6,546 nt of DNA from DASTCC01 sp035711465 (GTDB lineage: Bacteria > Acidobacteriota > Vicinamibacteria > Vicinamibacterales > SCN-69-37): positions 1 to 6,546 of the forward strand of contig DASTCC010000434.1 of assembly GCA_035711465.1 (NCBI GenBank). Reading direction: 5' to 3'. Below are positions 1 through 6,546 of this stretch, piece after piece (the stretch's first letter is position 1; each line of letters starts with the position of its first letter). Made by a program: the position numbers and the translations under genes. Under the pieces are notes generated by a model. It did no database searches and was not told the origin of the DNA. It worked only from the letters and a program-made list of their open reading frames with translations.

Positions 1-1
1 G

Positions 2-1948
2 ATTGGCAGCGGCGTACTGGGACCCGTGTTGCGTTGTTCCCATCCGGTCGACGACCGCATCGTCGTCGCCAAGACCTTCAAGTTCGATCTGATTCCCGAG
101 GACGTCGCGCGGCTGGCCGACGCGCTGCGCGCGCTGGTCGCGGCGACGCCCGAGCATCCGCACCTCGTCAAACCGATCGACGCCGGCCTCGAGGGCATGA
201 CGGCCTTTCTCATCGTCGAGGACGCGCCGGGTGAATCGCTCGACGTGCTGATCCGGCGATCGGTCGTGATGTCGGCCGAGGCGTCGCTGGCCGTGGTGCG
301 CGGCGTGTGCGAAGCGGTCGACGCGGCGTGGGCGACCGGGCTCGGCCACGGCGCGCTGCACACGCGCGACGTGCTCGTCGATCCGGCGCAGTGGCATCCG
401 CGCGTGAGCGGCGCCGGCGTGCTGCGGGCGCTCGAAAACGTTCGCGTCCGGCCGACGCCGCGGCGGCCGTATGCCGCTCCCGAGCGTATCGGCGGCGGAC
501 CGCCGTCGCTCGCGGGCGACGTGTTCGCCGCGGGCGCGATCGCCCACGAGATTCTCACCGGCCGCCGGCCGTCCGGCGCCGGCGAACAGGACGGCTCGCT
601 GTCGCGCGAATTCCCATCCGAGCGCCGCGTCGCGATCAGAAAGGTGCTGTCGGCCGCGCTGGCGCCGGAGCCCGATGCGCGGTTCGCGTCCGCGCGCGCG
701 TTCGGCGACGCGCTCGAGCGCGCGATGACCGAAGGCCAGCTGACGCTGCCGATCACCCCGCTGAACGCGCCGACAGCCGAACCGCCATCGGTCGTCCACG
801 TCGTCTCGTCGCACGTCGACGAGCCGACCGGCGAGACCGTGGTCGATTCGGACGACGTCCTGCCGGCGTCGATGCAGGAATTCCCGGCCGAGTCGTCGAC
901 CCCGACGATCGATCCGATCGCCCACGCCGAGCTTCGCGACCCCACGCCGCGCGAGGAACCACAAGCGGAAGAACCTCACGACGAAGCCGCCGCGCTCGTC
1001 GCTGAACTGGCAGAGCAAATCTCGATCTTCGCGCCGCGGCCGGCGACGTTCCTCGGCGCCGCCGATTCGATCGAGCCGCCGCCGAGCTCCGGTCGCTGGA
1101 AGGTCGTTGCGGCCATCGCCGCCGGGCTCTTCATTGGATTGACCGCCACGCTCCTCTGGTTCGCGCGCGGCGCGGACACGCCGCCGACGCCGCTCCAGAC
1201 GACGGCAGACGCCGGCAAGGATCAGGGCGCCGCCGCGGGCGACACCGACGTCGCCGTCACGCCGCCGCCGGCAACTGAAGGCAAGCCGGAGCAGCCGGCA
1301 GCACCGGCGCAAACCGCGCAGGCCACGCCGCCGCCGCCGGATCCAGTCCCGGCGCCGGCACGCCCGGAAGCGGCGACGCGGCGCGTCGCGGCTGAAAACG
1401 GCCGCCTCATCATCCGATCGGTGCCGTCCGGCGCGATGCTCACCGTCGACGGCGAGCTCGCCGGACAGACACCGGCGACGATTCGAAGCCTGTCGTACGG
1501 CACGCACACGGTGCAGATCGCCCGGCCCGGCTACGCACCGAGAGTCGAGACCGTGACGCTTTCGCGAAGCCAGCCGGAGCAGACGCTTTCGGTCGAGCTC
1601 GAGTTGGGCACGGACCGGCCCGGTCAGCTGCCCTCGACGCCGCCGCCCGATCCGCGGCCGCAGATGCGGCCCAATCCGCAGACGCCGCCGCCACCGACGC
1701 GCGCGACCACTGGCTCGATCTTCCTGGATTCGCGGCCGCGCGGTGCTCGGGTCTGGATCGACGGCACGCTCATCGGCACGACGCCCTTCCGCATTCCCGC
1801 GCAGACCGTCGGCCTGCACACGATCCGCTTCGATCTCGATGGGTACCGGCCAGTCTCCGCGCCGATCGACGTGAAAGCCGGCGAGGAGAGCCGGCTCGCG
1901 GTGACGCTCGAGCGCATCGGCTTCCTCCTCCCGGGACCGCGCCGCTAG
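2..1948 (+). CDS. Membrane-anchored Ser/Thr pseudokinase with two PEGA domains (5' partial)
   Basis: The reading frame is open to the left edge, so the true start is outside the window. Counting the codon at base 2 as residue 1, residues 1-9 read IGSGVLGPV, the kinase glycine loop (GxGxxGxV), followed by the VAIK-type Lys at residue 24 (VVAK). The catalytic loop (residues 116-126) reads HGALHTRDVLV where active kinases have HRDLKPxNVLV, so Asp is Ala, Lys is His and Asn is Asp. The DFG position reads GAG (137-139). APE (159-161) and the alpha-F Asp (173) are kept. I infer a pseudokinase that may still bind nucleotide. An acidic, Pro-containing linker follows, then one transmembrane helix (about 366-388) preceded by Arg and Lys, which suggests an inside N-terminus. 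A Pro/Ala-rich linker and two PEGA domains (about 467-535 and 570-640), with VDGELAGQTP and IDGTLIGTTP cores, would lie outside the membrane. PEGA domains are usually extracytoplasmic; their ligands are poorly known. It abuts carA. Family call is strong; function unknown. Confidence 0.88.
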   Translation: MGSGVLGPVLRCSHPVDDRIVVAKTFKFDLIPEDVARLADALRALVAATPEHPHLVKPIDAGLEGMTAFLIVEDAPGESLDVLIRRSVVMSAEASLAVVRGVCEAVDAAWATGLGHGALHTRDVLVDPAQWHPRVSGAGVLRALENVRVRPTPRRPYAAPERIGGGPPSLAGDVFAAGAIAHEILTGRRPSGAGEQDGSLSREFPSERRVAIRKVLSAALAPEPDARFASARAFGDALERAMTEGQLTLPITPLNAPTAEPPSVVHVVSSHVDEPTGETVVDSDDVLPASMQEFPAESSTPTIDPIAHAELRDPTPREEPQAEEPHDEAAALVAELAEQISIFAPRPATFLGAADSIEPPPSSGRWKVVAAIAAGLFIGLTATLLWFARGADTPPTPLQTTADAGKDQGAAAGDTDVAVTPPPATEGKPEQPAAPAQTAQATPPPPDPVPAPARPEAATRRVAAENGRLIIRSVPSGAMLTVDGELAGQTPATIRSLSYGTHTVQIARPGYAPRVETVTLSRSQPEQTLSVELELGTDRPGQLPSTPPPDPRPQMRPNPQTPPPPTRATTGSIFLDSRPRGARVWIDGTLIGTTPFRIPAQTVGLHTIRFDLDGYRPVSAPIDVKAGEESRLAVTLERIGFLLPGPRR

Positions 1949-1969
1949 ATGACCCACGCTGAAGACATG
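1933..1969 (+). promoter_or_regulatory. Zero-gap stop/start junction, pseudokinase to carA
   Basis: TAG at 1946-1948 is followed immediately by ATG at 1949, and a second in-frame ATG sits at 1967. The only purine-rich stretch near a useful distance is GGGA at 1933-1936. No spacer exists for an independent promoter, attenuator, PyrR-type leader or arginine operator between the two genes. I infer that ribosomes finishing the membrane protein re-initiate on carA, so the first gene would help set carA expression. A promoter inside the upstream coding region cannot be ruled out. Confidence 0.6.
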
Positions 1970-3091
1970 AACGCCATCCTCGCTCTCGAAAACGGCACGT
2001 GGTTTCACGGCAAGGCCGCCGGCGCGCCCGGCGAATCGGCCGGCGAAGTCGTGTTCAACACCAGCATGACCGGCTATCAGGAAGTGCTGACCGACCCGTC
2101 GTACGCCGGGCAGATCGTCACGATGACCTGTCCGGAGATCGGCAACTACGGCGTCGCCGACGACGACGTCGAGTCGCGCGACGTCCAGGTGGCCGGCTTC
2201 ATCATCCGCAGCGAGTCGCCGCTCGCGAGCAACTGGCGCGCCACGGGCACGCTGCGCGACTATCTCACCCGGCACGACATCGTCGCCATCTCCGACATCG
2301 ACACGCGCGCGCTCACCCGCGTCCTGCGCTCGACCGGCGTCATGCGCGGCGTCATCGCCACCGGCCGGCAGGACCCGTCCGACCTCGTCGATCGCGCGCG
2401 CGCGATCCCGAAGATGGAAGGACAGGACCTCGTCCGCGGCGTCACCTGCGCCGCGCCGTTCGACTACAAGCCCGAAGGCGAGGACGAGCAGTTCATCGTC
2501 GCGCCGAACCGGAAGACGGATCGGCGGCTGCGTGTGGCGGCTTACGACTTCGGGATGAAGTGGAACATCCTGCGCCGCTTCGCCGCGCACGGCTGCGACG
2601 TCCGCGTCTATCCGGCGACGACGCCGGCCGCCGAGCTTTTGGCGACGAAGCCCGACGGCGTGTTCCTGAGCAACGGCCCGGGCGACCCGGCGGTGCTCGA
2701 CTACGCGATCGGCAACGCGAAGTCGCTCGTCGAGAGCGGTGTGCCGACGTTCGGCATCTGCCTCGGCCACCAGATCCTCGGCCTGGCGATGGGCGCGCGC
2801 ACGTTCAAGCTCAAGTTCGGCCACCGCGGCGCGAACCATCCGGTGAAAGAGCTCGAGTCGGGCAAGGTCGAGATCACGTCGCAGAACCACGGCTTCGCCG
2901 TCGACCCGCAGTCGCTGCCGGCCGACGTCAGCGTCACCCATCTCAATCTCTACGACGGCACCATCGAGGGCCTGCGCCACGCGTCGCAGCCGGTCTTCTG
3001 CGTGCAGTACCATCCCGAAGCGTCGCCGGGGCCGCACGACGCCGACTACCTGTTCTCGCAGTTCCTCGACGCGATGGAAGCCAAGACCTAG
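1949..3091 (+). CDS. carA: Carbamoyl-phosphate synthase small (glutaminase) subunit CarA
   Basis: CarA hydrolyses glutamine and channels the ammonia to CarB for carbamoyl phosphate synthesis in the cytoplasm. The 380-residue product is close to the roughly 380 residues usual for the family. The N-terminal small-subunit domain (about residues 8-145) has the family signatures ENGTWFHG, GEVVFNTSMTGYQEVLTDPSY and SDIDTRALTR. The C-terminal class I glutamine amidotransferase domain (from about residue 193) has the oxyanion-strand motif LSNGPGDP (240-247), the nucleophile Cys271 in GICLGHQ, and His355 and Glu357 in YHPEASPGPHD. The full Cys-His-Glu triad is therefore present. The start at 1949 directly follows the upstream TAG. 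An alternative ATG at 1967 gives MNAILALENG, closer to typical CarA N-termini. Neither start has a strong ribosome site: GGGA at 1933-1936 is 12 bases before 1949, and GAAG at 1961-1964 is too close to 1967. Translation probably depends on coupling. Identity is certain; the start is not. Confidence 0.97.
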   Translation: MTHAEDMNAILALENGTWFHGKAAGAPGESAGEVVFNTSMTGYQEVLTDPSYAGQIVTMTCPEIGNYGVADDDVESRDVQVAGFIIRSESPLASNWRATGTLRDYLTRHDIVAISDIDTRALTRVLRSTGVMRGVIATGRQDPSDLVDRARAIPKMEGQDLVRGVTCAAPFDYKPEGEDEQFIVAPNRKTDRRLRVAAYDFGMKWNILRRFAAHGCDVRVYPATTPAAELLATKPDGVFLSNGPGDPAVLDYAIGNAKSLVESGVPTFGICLGHQILGLAMGARTFKLKFGHRGANHPVKELESGKVEITSQNHGFAVDPQSLPADVSVTHLNLYDGTIEGLRHASQPVFCVQYHPEASPGPHDADYLFSQFLDAMEAKT

Positions 3092-3100
3092 CGCGCTCGC

Positions 3101-3103
<3 letters not shown>
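3089..3103 (+). promoter_or_regulatory. Nine-base carA-carB junction
   Basis: The carA stop TAG (3089-3091) is separated from the carB ATG (3101) by CGCGCTCGC, which holds no ribosome-binding sequence. The nearest candidate, GGAAG at 3076-3080, lies 20 bases upstream of the ATG, too far for normal use. Coupled re-initiation is the simplest reading and would keep the two subunits close to equal amounts. The spacing is a multiple of three, so both genes are in the same frame. Confidence 0.6.
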
Positions 3104-6355
<3,252 letters not shown>

Positions 6356-6358
6356 CGT

Positions 6359-6455
6359 CGGGTGCGGCGGTCGGGTGCGGCCGGGTGCGACGGGTGCGGG
6401 CGGGTGCCCTGCCGCCGTCGAGCCGGCCCGAGTCGACAGTGTAGTGAGCGGGTGC
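6359..6455 (+). repeat. Cluster of CGGGTGC short direct repeats
   Basis: The heptamer CGGGTGC occurs at 6359, 6372, 6382, 6391 and 6401, with start-to-start spacings of 13, 10, 9 and 10 bases. A sixth copy sits at 6449. The first copy begins four bases after the carB stop, so the cluster lies in the carB 3' untranslated region. Most copies continue as CGGGTGCG, and the first, second and fourth as CGGGTGCGG. The near-regular 9-10 base spacing suggests slippage-type expansion or a protein-binding array. No protein or origin is visible to support an iteron function. Confidence 0.8.
6373..6404 (+). other. Putative G-quadruplex motif downstream of carB
   Basis: On the plus strand, GGG runs occur at 6373, 6383, 6392, 6398 and 6402, with intervening loops of 7, 6, 3 and 1 bases. 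Four successive runs (6373-6400) meet the usual G3 N1-7 quadruplex rule, and the fifth run offers an alternative register. A further GGG at 6360 is separated by a longer 10-base loop. If it folds in the mRNA it would sit 17 bases past the carB stop and could affect transcript ending or stability. This is a motif match only; the G+C bias of the genome raises the chance background. Confidence 0.5.
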
Positions 6456-6463
6456 GCGCCGTC

Positions 6464-6546
6464 GGGGGCGGATGGCGCGTCTCCATGGAGCGGCCGCTCG
6501 GAACGCCGCGCTCCGTCCGTGCAAGATTGACGCGCCATCCGCCCCC
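6464..6546. repeat. 83-base inverted repeat with perfect 18-base arms, reaching the window end
   Basis: GGGGGCGGATGGCGCGTC at 6464-6481 is exactly reverse-complementary to GACGCGCCATCCGCCCCC at 6529-6546, with 47 bases between. The right arm ends at the last base, so the match may continue outside the window. Transcribed, it would give a very stable GC-rich stem 108 bases past the carB stop. Possible readings are a bidirectional terminator for the end of the carB transcript, a REP- or MITE-like interspersed element, or an assembly or amplification fold-back at a contig end. No U-tract can be seen because the sequence stops. Confidence 0.75.
6481..6499. repeat. Two overlapping perfect palindromes inside the inverted repeat
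   Basis: CTCCATGGAG (6481-6490) is a perfect 10-base palindrome. GAGCGGCCGCTC (6488-6499) is a perfect 12-base palindrome, sharing GAG with the first. In addition GGAGCG (6487-6492) is repeated in inverted form as CGCTCC (6509-6514). These give the 47-base internal part of the larger inverted repeat several mutually exclusive folds. Confidence 0.65.

Noticed and set aside
307..1005. Plus-strand Arg-rich open frame inside the pseudokinase gene
   Set aside because: Out-of-frame shadow of the kinase fold, which has clear motifs in the other frame.
1930..1966. Pyrimidine or arginine leader attenuator or riboswitch ahead of carA
   Set aside because: There is no intergenic space: the upstream coding frame runs to the base before the carA ATG. 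Any leader control would have to lie upstream of the first gene, outside the window.
6417..6437. Possible terminator hairpin GTCGA...TCGAC after carB
   Set aside because: Only five outer pairs close an 11-base interior with mismatches, and no T-run follows. The larger inverted repeat is a better terminator candidate.
6464..6546. Integron attC-like recombination site
   Set aside because: The size and inverted symmetry are suggestive, but no GTTRRRY/RYYYAAC core sites are present and no integrase or cassette gene is visible.

Overview
The window is a GC-rich, densely coding bacterial segment, about two-thirds G+C by eye. It carries three plus-strand genes head to tail and a 191-base non-coding tail. 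A kinase-fold membrane protein with PEGA domains next to bacterial-type carA and carB suggests a soil or sediment bacterium such as an Acidobacteriota (Vicinamibacteria-like) or Myxococcota lineage. That placement is inferred from style and gene content, not from a marker gene. The odd window length, the start inside a gene and the end exactly on an inverted-repeat arm all fit a short metagenomic contig.

Bases 2-1948 hold the 3' part of a membrane-anchored protein with a Ser/Thr-kinase fold. Its start lies left of the window. The window opens on the glycine-rich loop, and the fold continues through the APE and alpha-F motifs. The catalytic-loop Asp and the DFG Asp are both replaced, so it looks like a pseudokinase. 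An acidic/Pro-rich linker, one transmembrane helix, a Pro/Ala-rich linker and two PEGA domains follow.

Bases 1949-3091 hold carA and 3101-6355 hold carB, the glutaminase and synthetase subunits of carbamoyl-phosphate synthetase. Together they turn glutamine, bicarbonate and ATP into carbamoyl phosphate for pyrimidine and arginine synthesis. Both appear complete, and every catalytic residue checked is present. The allosteric region keeps most of the nucleotide-binding residues. One ornithine-site Glu of the E. coli enzyme is Thr here.

The gene junctions are extremely tight: 0 bases between pseudokinase and carA, 9 bases between carA and carB. All three genes share one reading frame, separated only by single TAG codons. 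This implies one transcript and translational coupling, and it ties an unusual signalling-type membrane protein to pyrimidine/arginine precursor supply. Whether the tie is functional is unknown.

The tail (6356-6546) holds no convincing gene. It has a cluster of CGGGTGC repeats that also meets the G-quadruplex rule, then an 83-base inverted repeat with perfect 18-base arms and nested palindromes, cut by the window end. These are the least explained parts of the window.
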